Assembly (NCBI RefSeq): GCF_900111295.1
Contig: NZ_FOGT01000003.1
Coordinates: 1-64,000 of the forward strand
Reading direction: 5' to 3'
Length of the DNA: 64,000 bases
Origin: Salipaludibacillus aurantiacus
Lineage (GTDB): Bacteria > Bacillota > Bacilli > Bacillales > Salisediminibacteriaceae
Made by a program: the position numbers and the translations under genes. Below are positions 1 through 7,352 of the stretch, one piece after another. The number at the start of each line of letters is the position of its first letter. The first letter of the stretch is position 1. The notes beneath the pieces are model-generated. The model did not search any database. It had not been told where the DNA came from and was given only the letters and a program-made list of their open reading frames with translations.

Positions 1-308
1 CGCAGCCATCAACTCTTCTCGCCGGAAAGGAGCGTGGAGAGCTGACAAAAAGCTGTCAGTGTACACCCTTTTAAATCTCCTAGTAATTTCCATTTAATTA
101 CTGGGCTAGTTCTTACGGCCTTTTTCAGGAAAAATGGGACTTAATAATTTAATACCTAATTAATTGTCAATTGACATACCACCGTAGGACTTTAATAGCT
201 TCCAAAATTCTTCTCCTCCAAATTTCCTGTTATCGGCTGCCATTTTCCTTTATAATGGTAATTAAGTTTTTTTATACAGAGAGAGATTTTTTGCAAGGGG
301 GTAATTTT
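1..308. other. Intergenic region with inverted repeats upstream of a small gene
   Basis: No coding frame is convincing here on either strand. Two short inverted repeats are visible: CTGAC/GTCAG at 43-60 and AGTAATT/AATTACT at 80-100, so some of this could be structured leader or the 3' part of an RNA element lying left of the window. A TATAAT hexamer sits at 251-256 without a good -35. None of the riboswitch classes I know matches. comGC, expected downstream of comGB on the minus strand, is not encoded here. Confidence 0.4.
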
Positions 309-467
309 TTGATATCATCAGGCAGCCAAACCGCAAAATCCAGAATGAAAAAATTGACTATAGAACTGGGACGGCTTTTAAATCACAAAGAACGGGAACT
401 CGTCATATGGCTAAGTAAAAAAGAAGCTTCAGAAACATGCCAAAAGTCATACGAGGCTGAAAGGTAA
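309..467 (+). CDS. Small hypothetical protein (52 aa), TTG start
   Basis: I do not recognise this gene. The open frame runs further upstream to 171, but the only ribosome binding site is AAGGGGG near 295-301, eight bases before a TTG at 309, so that start is preferred. The product is a basic, highly charged 52-residue peptide, mostly predicted helix, with the core residues NHKEREL-VIWL and one cysteine near its C-terminus. It has no signal peptide or membrane segment. A TATAAT at 251-256 could be its -10 box. It converges on comGB, with the stop codons 12 bases apart, and occupies the place where comGC would normally follow comGB. It could be a small regulator or a spurious frame. Confidence 0.45.
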   Translation: MISSGSQTAKSRMKKLTIELGRLLNHKERELVIWLSKKEASETCQKSYEAER

Positions 468-479
468 GTCTGTTTTTAT

Positions 480-1502
480 TCACCAGGCATCAAGAATAGA
501 AAATACTGGCAGCATCATTGATAGAAACAGTATAAGAATAAAAAATCCTGTAACACACAAAAAGGCAGGCTGAAACACGCTCATAATCCGGTAGATGCTT
601 TCATACATGCGCTGAAACAAATACACAGAAAAACGATCAAGTTCCTCTCCTAATTTTCCTTTTGATTCTCCTAAAGCGATAACTGAAACTAATTGCGGCA
701 AATAATGTTTTCTCTCCCTTAATAATTCGGACAAGTCATTTCCTGCCTTTAAGCCTTCTTTTAAAGCGGCAGCGTCAGTCTGAAAAAATAAAAGCAGGGA
801 ATCTTTTTCCACAGCTTGCAGCGTATCATATAAGGAAAAACCGTTTTTAAGTAAAGGGGCTACTTGTGAAGTGAAATAATAGGTGAGAAGGTAGCGGAGG
901 TAAACATTAATATATGGAAACCTAAGTAATAAGTTAACTTGCTCAAACACAGGCTTTCGCTTAAACCATAAAAAAAAGAAAAGAGCACCTGCAAAGACAG
1001 CCAGTAAAACAGGAAGCCTCAGCCACTGGGAAAATCCGAGCATCATTCTGGTGATCCACGGCAAATCCTGCCCCATCGCCTTGAAAAACTGGTTAAACTG
1101 CGGCAGCACACCTTCGATCATAACGGAACCCATAATAATCAAACCCATGAGTAAAAATAAAGGATAATGAATTATTTTTCTCAGCTTTACTTTCAGCTCG
1201 TAACGCTTTTTCAGAATATCTGATGCCTGCCGAAAACTTTGTTTAAGATCCCCGTATTTTTCATTGAACGATAAGTAGCTCACAAGTTCTTTTGGGAAAT
1301 CTCCTCCTGTTAACTGTTCAGCAAAAGGATTACCTGCATTTAGCTCTTCGAATATTTCACTTATCCATTTCTTCTTATGACCTTCAGTGAAGCCCATATA
1401 CATTTGGACAGCTTCCGACAATGTATACCCTTCTTCCAGCAAAGATGCCAGCTGATGCAAAAAATCACTGCGTGAACCGTCATGTCTGAATAAGCGCTTC
1501 AT
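480..1502 (-). CDS. comGB: Competence type IV pilus inner-membrane protein ComGB
   Basis: ComGB is the polytopic platform protein of the competence pseudopilus, on which the ComGA ATPase acts during DNA uptake. The frame carries the T2SF (GspF/PilC) fold: a cytoplasmic N-terminal region, hydrophobic segments near residues 105-130 and 155-180 and a last one at the C-terminus. About 340 residues is normal. The frame is open to a TTG at 1526, but the ATG at 1502 is better: it follows an AGGGAGG ribosome site and lies 4 bases past the comGA stop, indicating a single operon with coupled translation. Unusually, no comGC or other pilin gene follows. After the stop there is only a convergent small gene, so the pilin genes must lie elsewhere or be missing. 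Confidence 0.9.
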   Translation of the reverse strand: MKRLFRHDGSRSDFLHQLASLLEEGYTLSEAVQMYMGFTEGHKKKWISEIFEELNAGNPFAEQLTGGDFPKELVSYLSFNEKYGDLKQSFRQASDILKKRYELKVKLRKIIHYPLFLLMGLIIMGSVMIEGVLPQFNQFFKAMGQDLPWITRMMLGFSQWLRLPVLLAVFAGALFFFLWFKRKPVFEQVNLLLRFPYINVYLRYLLTYYFTSQVAPLLKNGFSLYDTLQAVEKDSLLLFFQTDAAALKEGLKAGNDLSELLRERKHYLPQLVSVIALGESKGKLGEELDRFSVYLFQRMYESIYRIMSVFQPAFLCVTGFFILILFLSMMLPVFSILDAW

Positions 1503-1506
1503 CTTT

Positions 1507-2577
1507 TTACCAGCCTCCCTTTCCAAAACGTTCTATTTCTTTTAAAGGGATAAAGCCTAAAGCTGCAGCCTTTTTTAAACCTCTGTTCAAAGAATAAGCA
1601 GGATACTGGCTCCTGTTGGTCGAATCCAAATTATATATACATTTCTTCAGCTCCTCATCTTTCAAAATTTCAAACACGGCAACTCTTCGCCGGGCTCTTC
1701 TTTTTCGGCAGTAAAGGCTGCAGTCTTCTCCGCAATAAGGACATAAAAGATCAACAAGCCTCTGGGCAGCAATGCCATGAACGACTTCCATTAAATCAGA
1801 CTTGGAAATCCCTAAATCATTCAGTCTTTTTAAAGCTCCCTGGGCAGAAGCACTATGTAAGGTGGTTACAACCAAATGGCCTGTTAAAGCTGCCCTCACA
1901 GCCATTTCAGCGGTTTCACTGTCCCGCACTTCCCCCAGCATAATTAAATCGGGATCATGGCGAAGCAAACTTTTCAGGCCGGCCGCATAGGTGATGCCTG
2001 CTCTTTCATTAATTTCCATTTGTAAAAAATGAGGTTCCCTCTGTTCTACAGGGTCTTCAATAGTAATGATATTTTCATGCCTACCTTCTTTTCTTTGTTT
2101 CAAAAGGGAATATAAAGTTGTTGTTTTGCCTGCTCCTGTAGGGCCGCAAACGATAATCAGCCCGGCTTTATTCTGTATCAGCTTTACAAGTTGTTTAGAT
2201 TGGGCAGGAAATAAGGAAAGGGAATTCAGACTTTCGGCTGACCTCTGTGGAAAAAGTCTGATCACGAGGGATTCTGATAAGGGTGAAGGAAATGTGGAAA
2301 TTCTCATAAAAACTGTTTTTCTTTCAAGTTTCATTTCAAGTCCTTTGTTTTGCGGTCTGCGTCTTTCTCCAATGTCCATTCCTGAAATAAACTTCAGATG
2401 CGAAATGAGCTTTTTCATCATTATTTGCGGCACACGCTCCATCACAATCAGCCTGCCGTCTACTCTAAACCGGACGAAAGAGCCTTTCTCCTGAGGAATA
2501 AGGTGGATGTCTGACGCTCCGCAGTACAAACCTTCCATTACAATCTTTTTTGTTTTGGTTATGACGTCCATTTTCAT
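1507..2577 (-). CDS. comGA: Competence type IV pilus assembly ATPase ComGA
   Basis: ComGA is the cytoplasmic ATPase that powers assembly of the competence pilus; in B. subtilis it also enforces growth arrest in competent cells. The 356-residue protein has the GspE/PilB-type core: an Asp box around 173-178, Walker A GPTGAGKT at 145-152, Walker B ending LIMLGE at about 208-216 and the His box HSASA at 241-245. Four cysteines at 279, 282, 286 and 290 form the zinc-type tetracysteine site of this family. The ATG at 2577 follows an AAGGTGGT ribosome site. comGB follows directly in the same operon. In B. subtilis the operon is driven by ComK; I looked for a paired A4-N5-T4 box upstream and found only poor candidates. 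Confidence 0.95.
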   Translation of the reverse strand: MKMDVITKTKKIVMEGLYCGASDIHLIPQEKGSFVRFRVDGRLIVMERVPQIMMKKLISHLKFISGMDIGERRRPQNKGLEMKLERKTVFMRISTFPSPLSESLVIRLFPQRSAESLNSLSLFPAQSKQLVKLIQNKAGLIIVCGPTGAGKTTTLYSLLKQRKEGRHENIITIEDPVEQREPHFLQMEINERAGITYAAGLKSLLRHDPDLIMLGEVRDSETAEMAVRAALTGHLVVTTLHSASAQGALKRLNDLGISKSDLMEVVHGIAAQRLVDLLCPYCGEDCSLYCRKRRARRRVAVFEILKDEELKKCIYNLDSTNRSQYPAYSLNRGLKKAAALGFIPLKEIERFGKGGW

Positions 2578-2702
2578 CTACCACCACCTTAATTAAAATT
2601 TCGTACAGAACATACATTCGACACTTGCAGCCAAATTCCTTCTTTATATTAAAAATAAATATAAAATTTGCTGTGTGCCGCAGATATGAAAATAAACATT
2701 AT

Positions 2703-2885
2703 TTTAAATGGGTATTGTTTCAACCACCTTAATTGTCAAAATCACGAAACGTCGGAAAATCAAAAGCTTACTGCGTTAAGAAAACGGAGCGGCACAGGAA
2801 ACAAGCGAGTGTATTTTTTGAACTAGCAACCTGATGATTTCAGGAAAAAGAATGGCTCTCACATAAGTGAGAGCCATTCTTTTTC
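2703..2885 (-). repeat. Dispersed intergenic repeat, copy 1 (hairpin plus arm)
   Basis: On the minus strand this stretch starts with a hairpin (2850-2879) and continues with CAAAAAATACACTCGCTTG, a variable middle, then TTTTGACAA, GGTTGAAACAA and CATTTAAAA. The same blocks occur in the same order and orientation at 55888-56120 on the plus strand, so this is a dispersed non-coding element. It fills most of the comGA-ytxH gap, so comGA's promoter lies within or next to it. Confidence 0.65.
2845..2880 (-). terminator. Rho-independent terminator of the YtxH-domain gene
   Basis: A perfect stem GAATGGCTCTCAC/GTGAGAGCCATTC (2850-2879) is followed on the minus strand by five T residues. It lies just downstream of the gene at 2912-3388. 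It is also the hairpin module of the dispersed repeat. Confidence 0.75.
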
Positions 2886-2911
2886 ACCTGGGTTTGCCCA
2901 AGTCCCTTTGA

Positions 2912-3388
2912 TTATTTATTTTTAAGCTCTTCCACATCATCTCTAAGCTTTTCTTTTGTTTCTTCAATTTCTTTTACTACCTGCTCAGCTAGTTCTTCGC
3001 CTTCAGCTTTTTCAGAGTCCATTAAATCTTTCACATCAGAAGCGAGATCTTCTCCCATTTCTGTTGCTTTATTGGTAATTTTACCAGTTCTTTCAGATAC
3101 TTTGCCCCACTGGTCTTTTGCAAGCTTAGACCACTCATCTGATTTATCTTTTGCAAGCTGACTATATTCAGTTCCTTTTTCTTTTGCCAATTGGCTGTAT
3201 TCAGTTCCTTTTTCTTTTGCTGCAGTTGTCATTTCCACTGTCTTATCCCTGGCTTCATTAGCTTTTGAATTAATATCTGTACGAAGCTCTTTACCAGACT
3301 TAGGTGCAAATAACATGGCAGTTGAAGCTCCAACAATAGAGCCTACCACCGCTCCTATAATAAAATCTTTTGTATCCATTTTACTCAT
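2912..3388 (-). CDS. YtxH-domain stress protein with 11-residue LEA-like repeats
   Basis: The N-terminus (DFIIGAVVGSIVGASTAMLFAPKSG) is the glycine-rich membrane anchor and APKSG motif of the YtxH family (PF12732), whose members in Bacillus are mostly general-stress proteins. From about residue 55 to 95 the protein repeats an 11-residue unit of the type KEKGTEYSQLA three to four times, as in LEA group 3 helices. The C-terminal third is acidic and lysine-rich coiled coil. At 158 residues it is in the normal range. AAGGAGGATG stands 8 bases before the ATG. It is a single gene with its own terminator. The family assignment is firm; the exact function is unknown. Confidence 0.85.
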   Translation of the reverse strand: MSKMDTKDFIIGAVVGSIVGASTAMLFAPKSGKELRTDINSKANEARDKTVEMTTAAKEKGTEYSQLAKEKGTEYSQLAKDKSDEWSKLAKDQWGKVSERTGKITNKATEMGEDLASDVKDLMDSEKAEGEELAEQVVKEIEETKEKLRDDVEELKNK

Positions 3389-3609
3389 TTAAGACATCCT
3401 CCTTCAATTTGGTAATATGTACTTTTTCTACGCTGTTAAACTTATTCCTTCTTTTCAAAAAAATAAAACGTGAAAATTTTCCCTTTTCCTTATTCTCATT
3501 ATTTATTACATTTTACCAGTTTAGTCACATTATTAGCTTGAAAATACATTTATTTATACATATTGCTGTAATATAATAAACATAGACTAGAATTTGGGAG
3601 TGAATCGGT

Positions 3610-4323
3610 ATGGAACAGCAAACTTTAAAGATCACCGGCGTTTTATCAGATCCGACACGATTTTCAATTTACCAGTATGTGAGCAGGCAGCACCGGGATG
3701 TGACTGTTCAGGAAATAGCTGATACATTCAGAATTCATGCCAACGTGGCCCGCCTTCATTTATCAAAGCTCGAGGATGTGGACATGTTAGTTTCAGATAC
3801 AAAAAAAACCGGAAAAGGCGGCAGGCCAAGCAGATTTTACAGATTATCAAATGAAGTCGTCAGTCTTCAGTTCCCTTACCGGGATTACCAGCGACTTTCA
3901 GAAATTGCCATTCAGACATTGAGTTCCCTCGGAGAAGCAGGAAAAGAAGCCCTCGTTCAGACAGGAGACCGTTTCGGATATGAATCTGCTAAAGATTTTG
4001 TCTCATCCCTCGGTGAAAACCCTGATGATATGGCAGTCGCAGAAAAAATTAAATTTATTGAGAAAATCGCTTTAAACCAGGGGCTTAACCCGGAGATTCA
4101 TTACGATGAAGAAAAAAACGAAGTCATTTTCCGTATCTTCAATTGCACGTTTAAGGAAATTGCCCCCTCAAATCAAGGCGTTTGCCATATGCACCATGCG
4201 CTTATAAAAGGGATTTTCCGTTTCTTCTTCGATGACGTGAACCTGCAGGAACAATCCAATATGTTTGAGAAAAACGAAATGGCCTGTACGTATACAACAG
4301 TCGTACTTAACAGCCAGACTTAA
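3610..4323 (+). CDS. Winged-helix transcriptional regulator with SufR-like cysteines
   Basis: Residues 1-75 form an ArsR/DeoR-like winged helix (LSDPTRFSIYQYV, then VARLHLSKLE as recognition helix and a GGRPSRFY wing). The remaining 160 residues are a sensory domain holding three cysteines, at 179, 192 and 226. C179 and C192 are separated by exactly 12 residues, the first spacing of the C-x12-C-x13-C-x14-C iron-sulfur site known in SufR. The third SufR cysteine has no counterpart, while a His-rich stretch (CHMHH) lies at 192-196. This suggests, but does not prove, a metal or [Fe-S] sensor. It is monocistronic, upstream of yqgY. I do not know a B. subtilis name for it. Confidence 0.8.
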   Translation: MEQQTLKITGVLSDPTRFSIYQYVSRQHRDVTVQEIADTFRIHANVARLHLSKLEDVDMLVSDTKKTGKGGRPSRFYRLSNEVVSLQFPYRDYQRLSEIAIQTLSSLGEAGKEALVQTGDRFGYESAKDFVSSLGENPDDMAVAEKIKFIEKIALNQGLNPEIHYDEEKNEVIFRIFNCTFKEIAPSNQGVCHMHHALIKGIFRFFFDDVNLQEQSNMFEKNEMACTYTTVVLNSQT

Positions 4324-4472
4324 TACGATTTACTTTGAATTCCTTTCTATATTAACAGGCCGGGCTCTGTCTTCTCAAATTAATATTCATTATTATCACC
4401 AGGACTGCTATTGTCCGGTGGCTTAGGCGGTGATATATGATATTTCTACTGACAGAGCTTTCCTGCTCTTTG

Positions 4473-4501
4473 TTTACAAAGTTGCTTATTCGATTTATAA
4501 T
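4473..4501 (+). promoter_or_regulatory. SigmaA-type promoter for yqgY
   Basis: TTTACA (4473-4478), 17 bases, TATAAT (4496-4501), about 60 bases before the yqgY start. The upstream part of the same gap holds a hairpin CACC-GGAC/GTCC-GGTG at about 4400-4423 with no T run, of unknown role. Confidence 0.7.
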
Positions 4502-4561
4502 AAGGTGAACTGACTTACGTTCATATTTTTTGTTACGCTACATATAAAGGAGGGGTAAGTC

Positions 4562-4807
4562 GTGGATCGCATGTTTAGAGTGCTCGGGTTCTGGACCGGG
4601 ATTTTCGCTGTATTGTTTATGGTTGGGGATATGCATGCAGCAGCAATATTATTCTTCGGTCAAACAGGAATGTTTATTGCACTCAGTTACTTAAAGCTTT
4701 CAGAGCGCGTATATGTCTATATTTTTGGTGCTTATTTAACGTTATTTTTTGTTGGGTTTACGTATTACACCACATTTATTATGGTGCCTGAAATTGGCGG
4801 ACATTAA
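4562..4807 (+). CDS. yqgY: DUF2626 membrane protein YqgY
   Basis: An 81-residue protein that closely matches what I remember of B. subtilis YqgY (DUF2626): start MDRMFRVLGFW, then three hydrophobic segments (about 7-25, 30-45 and 53-75) and a C-terminal MVPEIGGH. Its function is unknown; it should be a small integral membrane protein. Translation starts at a GTG, 16 bases downstream of AAAGGAGGGG. It is transcribed from its own promoter and ends at a strong terminator shared with the convergent methyltransferase gene. In B. subtilis yqgY lies in the same yqgW-yqgX neighbourhood, which supports orthology. Confidence 0.9.
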   Translation: MDRMFRVLGFWTGIFAVLFMVGDMHAAAILFFGQTGMFIALSYLKLSERVYVYIFGAYLTLFFVGFTYYTTFIMVPEIGGH

Positions 4808-4818
4808 AGACCTCACTG

Positions 4819-4850
4819 AAACCTTGACTTTTAAAAGTCAAGGTTTTTTA
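4819..4850. terminator. Bidirectional terminator between yqgY and the methyltransferase gene
   Basis: AACCTTGACTTTT/AAAAGTCAAGGTT is a nearly uninterrupted palindrome flanked by A and T runs. It overlaps the last codons of the convergent gene at 4838. Confidence 0.85.
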
Positions 4851-5977
4851 ATTTGGTAAGGATCTTCATGAAATAAGCTATAATTTTCTGCTTCCTTCAG
4901 GTCCCTGCCATAAATGTTTACCTGAAAGGATGAACTGATGCCGCCCGGATGAACTAAAGACTGTATCGCCCTGTTTTTTTTGAATTCTTTTGAAAAAGGA
5001 TTCATTTCAGAAGGCTCTTCTAAAAAAGAAAACAATCCTGCTTTTAATAAAAAATGGTCCTGGCGCTCATGGCAGACGAAGTTAAACCCTTCCTCCGAAA
5101 CGATTTTCTCATAAGCGTCCCATGGAATATGAGAGGTAAGATCCATTTCTCCAGGCCTTTTTAAAGGATCGTTAACCATCTCATGGTTATAATACCCCCG
5201 GATCGACCCTTCTTTTCTTTCAGGCTGAATTAATTCCTCGTTCCTGTAGCCATAGTCCACAGTGACCAGCATTCCTTTATTAATCCACCCGGCTGTTTCC
5301 CTAATCCAGTTCTCCATTTCTAAACTGACTTCTGTACGGAAACCGGGAGGAAGATCAGGTCCAAACCTGGCGATCCAATTAATAACTTCTTCGTTTCTGC
5401 ACGGTAAAACCTTTTCATGAAGGGAACTGTTCACGGGTTCAACATAAACTTCTTTCAGCCCCTCTTCACCCTGTTCAACTATATGAACAGGAAATGCATC
5501 AAGCAGCTCATTGCTGAAGAAAATTCCGTCAAAATGAGGGACTTTCTCTCTTAATTCACTGAGAGAAGCATAGATTTCGACACAATCTCTAAATTCGTCC
5601 AGACGGTTTAAAAGTATCCGTTGGTGATAGGGGCTGGATTCAATTATATAGTAACGCAAGTCTTTAAATACTTGAGGTTTCTCTCTAATAAAGTAAGAAA
5701 GTGTATGATAAGCAAATGCCCCATCCCCTGCCCCTTGTTCACATATGGCGGTCTGGATCTTTTCTTTAATAAACACATCTGAAAAAAAACGGGCAAACGT
5801 CTCAGCAAAGACGGGGTGAACATGGTTACTGGTATAAAAATCTCCTTCTTTTCCAAGTTTTAAACGGTTTTTAGTATAATAACCGGCCTCCGGATCATAA
5901 AGAGCTGTATCCATAAAAAATGCAAAATTCCAAGGTGGTGTCGATTTCTCTTTAAGCTTAGCAATCAACTCATTCAT
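4838..5977 (-). CDS. MidA/NDUFAF7-family SAM-dependent methyltransferase
   Basis: This 379-residue protein belongs to the DUF185 family (PF02636), whose eukaryotic member NDUFAF7 methylates an arginine of respiratory complex I. Visible signs are the N-terminal FAFFMDTALYDPEAGYYT motif, the SAM-binding EQGAGDGAFA loop and the FFSNELLDAFPVH motif. The substrate in bacteria is not established. The frame is open to a TTG at 5995, but the ATG at 5977 has GGGGGAG 9 bases upstream and is preferred. It stands alone, divergent from the small-RNA candidate and convergent to yqgY. Confidence 0.85.
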   Translation of the reverse strand: MNELIAKLKEKSTPPWNFAFFMDTALYDPEAGYYTKNRLKLGKEGDFYTSNHVHPVFAETFARFFSDVFIKEKIQTAICEQGAGDGAFAYHTLSYFIREKPQVFKDLRYYIIESSPYHQRILLNRLDEFRDCVEIYASLSELREKVPHFDGIFFSNELLDAFPVHIVEQGEEGLKEVYVEPVNSSLHEKVLPCRNEEVINWIARFGPDLPPGFRTEVSLEMENWIRETAGWINKGMLVTVDYGYRNEELIQPERKEGSIRGYYNHEMVNDPLKRPGEMDLTSHIPWDAYEKIVSEEGFNFVCHERQDHFLLKAGLFSFLEEPSEMNPFSKEFKKNRAIQSLVHPGGISSSFQVNIYGRDLKEAENYSLFHEDPYQIKKP

Positions 5978-6013
5978 GCAGCGTTTCTCCCCCAAAAAAT
6001 TATTTTAACACTG

Positions 6014-6042
6014 TTGACATAGTGTTAATGTCGAATTATAAT
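6014..6042 (+). promoter_or_regulatory. Consensus sigmaA promoter driving a non-coding transcript
   Basis: TTGACA (6014-6019), exactly 17 bases, TATAAT (6037-6042): a perfect match. The -35 region overlaps two imperfect dyads, AACACT-N8-AGTGTT (6007-6026) and TTGACAT-N7-ATGTCGAA, which could bind a repressor. No protein start follows within a transcript that ends at the terminator at 6124-6158. Confidence 0.85.
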
Positions 6043-6048
6043 GAAAAT

Positions 6049-6158
6049 GTCAGTAGAACAATGATCTTCGGGAGTTCCCCCTCCCCCCTCAAAGTTCATT
6101 GATACTTGATTAACTCCCCAAACGGCCTTCTATGTTCCCCATGGAAGGTCATTTTTTT
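6049..6158 (+). ncRNA. Candidate C-rich small regulatory RNA
   Basis: A perfect promoter and an intrinsic terminator (stem GGCCTTC/GAAGGTC at 6124-6150, then seven T) enclose about 110 bases with no credible reading frame. The 5' half can fold with CAATGA (6059-6064) pairing TCATTG (6096-6101), exposing a loop with an 11-pyrimidine C-rich run (6075-6090). A second CTCCCC (6114-6119) lies single-stranded, and a third TTCCCC (6135-6140) is in the terminator loop. C-rich loops that pair with Shine-Dalgarno sequences are the hallmark of FsrA and RsaE/RoxS type small RNAs of Firmicutes. The sequence is not one of these that I recognise. Function is inferred from layout only. Confidence 0.65.
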
Positions 6159-6229
6159 GTCAAAAAACAGTAATTGCTGTCATATCACTTCTTCAAAAAT
6201 AGGAAATGACACAACAGCAATAAACCTGC

Positions 6230-6415
6230 TTAATAACTCTCTTCTTCTTCTTCTTCAATTTCAAAGATTTTTCTTGAAATATCTTCTGTATCGTTAAACT
6301 GGCCTGTCCGTTTGCCCCAGACAAACATAAGTATCGCAGCCCCCGACAAACTAAGCATAGTTATTAATAATACCCATGCTTGCACAGTCATAGACGCGAG
6401 TAGCTGAACATTCAT
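6230..6415 (-). CDS. CcoS/FixS-like small membrane protein
   Basis: A 61-residue protein starting MNVQLLASM with one transmembrane helix (about residues 10-32) followed by WGKRTGQFNDTED and a very acidic C-terminus. The pattern aromatic-x-basic-x-x-GQF-[ND]D-x-E-D, then RKIF, is that of CcoS/FixS (PF03597), which assembles cbb3-type cytochrome oxidase and is linked to copper delivery. That family is uncommon in Bacillaceae, so this is a tentative call; no oxidase gene is nearby. The upstream part of the frame (to 6475) lacks a ribosome site, whereas AGGAGG lies 7-8 bases before the ATG at 6415. Confidence 0.6.
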   Translation of the reverse strand: MNVQLLASMTVQAWVLLITMLSLSGAAILMFVWGKRTGQFNDTEDISRKIFEIEEEEEESY

Positions 6416-6490
6416 TATCCTGCCTCCTGTTCCATTTATACTCCTATTTTGAGTCACATAGTTAGGAATATTCACAGAAAAACGGGAAAC

Positions 6491-7132
6491 TTACCAGCCA
6501 AAACCATTGATAAACGGGTTGGTTTCTTTTTCTTCACCTATCGTTGTGTCCGGGCCATGCCCATTGGCGACAATCGTATCATCCGGCAGATTCAGCATGA
6601 CATTATGAATCGTATTCATAAGTGTTTCCTGATCCCCGCCTGGAAGGTCGGTTCGCCCCACTCCTCCCCTGAAAAGAACATCTCCGGAAAAAACGACTTT
6701 ATTGTCCGGAAAATAAAAAGCCACACTTCCCGGGGAGTGGCCCGGGGTTTCATACAGTTCACACTCAAAACCTTCTATTTCCACCAAGCCTTCTTTTTCA
6801 TAATAAAAATCAGCCGGACGGCACGAAATCGGCTCTATCCCCATGAAAAGGCCCGAACCGTTCAGGTCCGGTTTTGTAAGCCATTCTGCTTCAGCTCTAT
6901 GTATGTACACCGGACAATTAAACGTTTGCCTGACTGCTTCAACAGCTCCAATATGATCAAAATGAGCATGAGTTAAAATGACAGCCGCTACGGAAAGCCC
7001 CTCACTTTGCAGCCAACTCAGCAGCTTCTCATCATCCCCTCCAGGGTCAACCATTAAAGCCTTGTTTGATTCGTTATATATAACAAACCCGTTTGTTTGC
7101 AATGGACCTAAAGATAATCGTTTCCATTTCAT
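6491..7132 (-). CDS. yqgX: Metallo-beta-lactamase fold hydrolase YqgX (glyoxalase II-like)
   Basis: A 213-residue zinc hydrolase of the glyoxalase II/GloB-like group. The dinuclear metal site is seen as THAHFDH at 54-60, followed by the GHSPGS histidine, the FSGDVLF aspartate and the NGHGPDT histidine. Such enzymes hydrolyse S-lactoyl thioesters in methylglyoxal detoxification; the physiological thiol in Bacillus would be bacillithiol. The length and the N-terminal LGPLQTNGFVIY match B. subtilis YqgX, which occupies the same place next to yqgW and yqgY. A GGAGGGG site precedes the ATG. It is divergent from yqgW. Confidence 0.9.
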   Translation of the reverse strand: MKWKRLSLGPLQTNGFVIYNESNKALMVDPGGDDEKLLSWLQSEGLSVAAVILTHAHFDHIGAVEAVRQTFNCPVYIHRAEAEWLTKPDLNGSGLFMGIEPISCRPADFYYEKEGLVEIEGFECELYETPGHSPGSVAFYFPDNKVVFSGDVLFRGGVGRTDLPGGDQETLMNTIHNVMLNLPDDTIVANGHGPDTTIGEEKETNPFINGFGW

Positions 7133-7352
7133 ATTTATCCCCTCCTTGTCTGCTTTTATTGTACTATGGAAAGAGTAAAATTTTCAAAGGCAGTTATAAT
7201 TGAATACATTTTTCATTCATTTACTCGACAAAAATGAAAAAAAAAAGTAAAATAAGGGATGAACTTATGCTTGCAGATCAGGTTATGCTGTGGCAGAAAT
7301 GAAATTAAACTACATAAACTGTTACAGTATTTATTTAAAGGAGGCAAATGAG

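Noticed and set aside
1-170. Possible riboswitch or structured leader at the left edge
   Set aside because: Two short hairpins only; none of the riboswitch core motifs I know (glycine, SAM, TPP, FMN, T-box, c-di-GMP) is present.
2600-2760. ComK box upstream of comGA
   Set aside because: Several A/T runs, but no pair of AAAA-N5-TTTT motifs at a proper helical spacing.
6014-6055. Fur box in the small-RNA promoter, which would make it an FsrA homologue
   Set aside because: The best 15-base alignment to the Fur consensus has only about nine matches, so iron control is not supported.
6106-6297. Plus-strand frame of 63 codons
   Set aside because: No ribosome site; it starts inside the terminator-flanked RNA and overlaps the better supported minus-strand gene.
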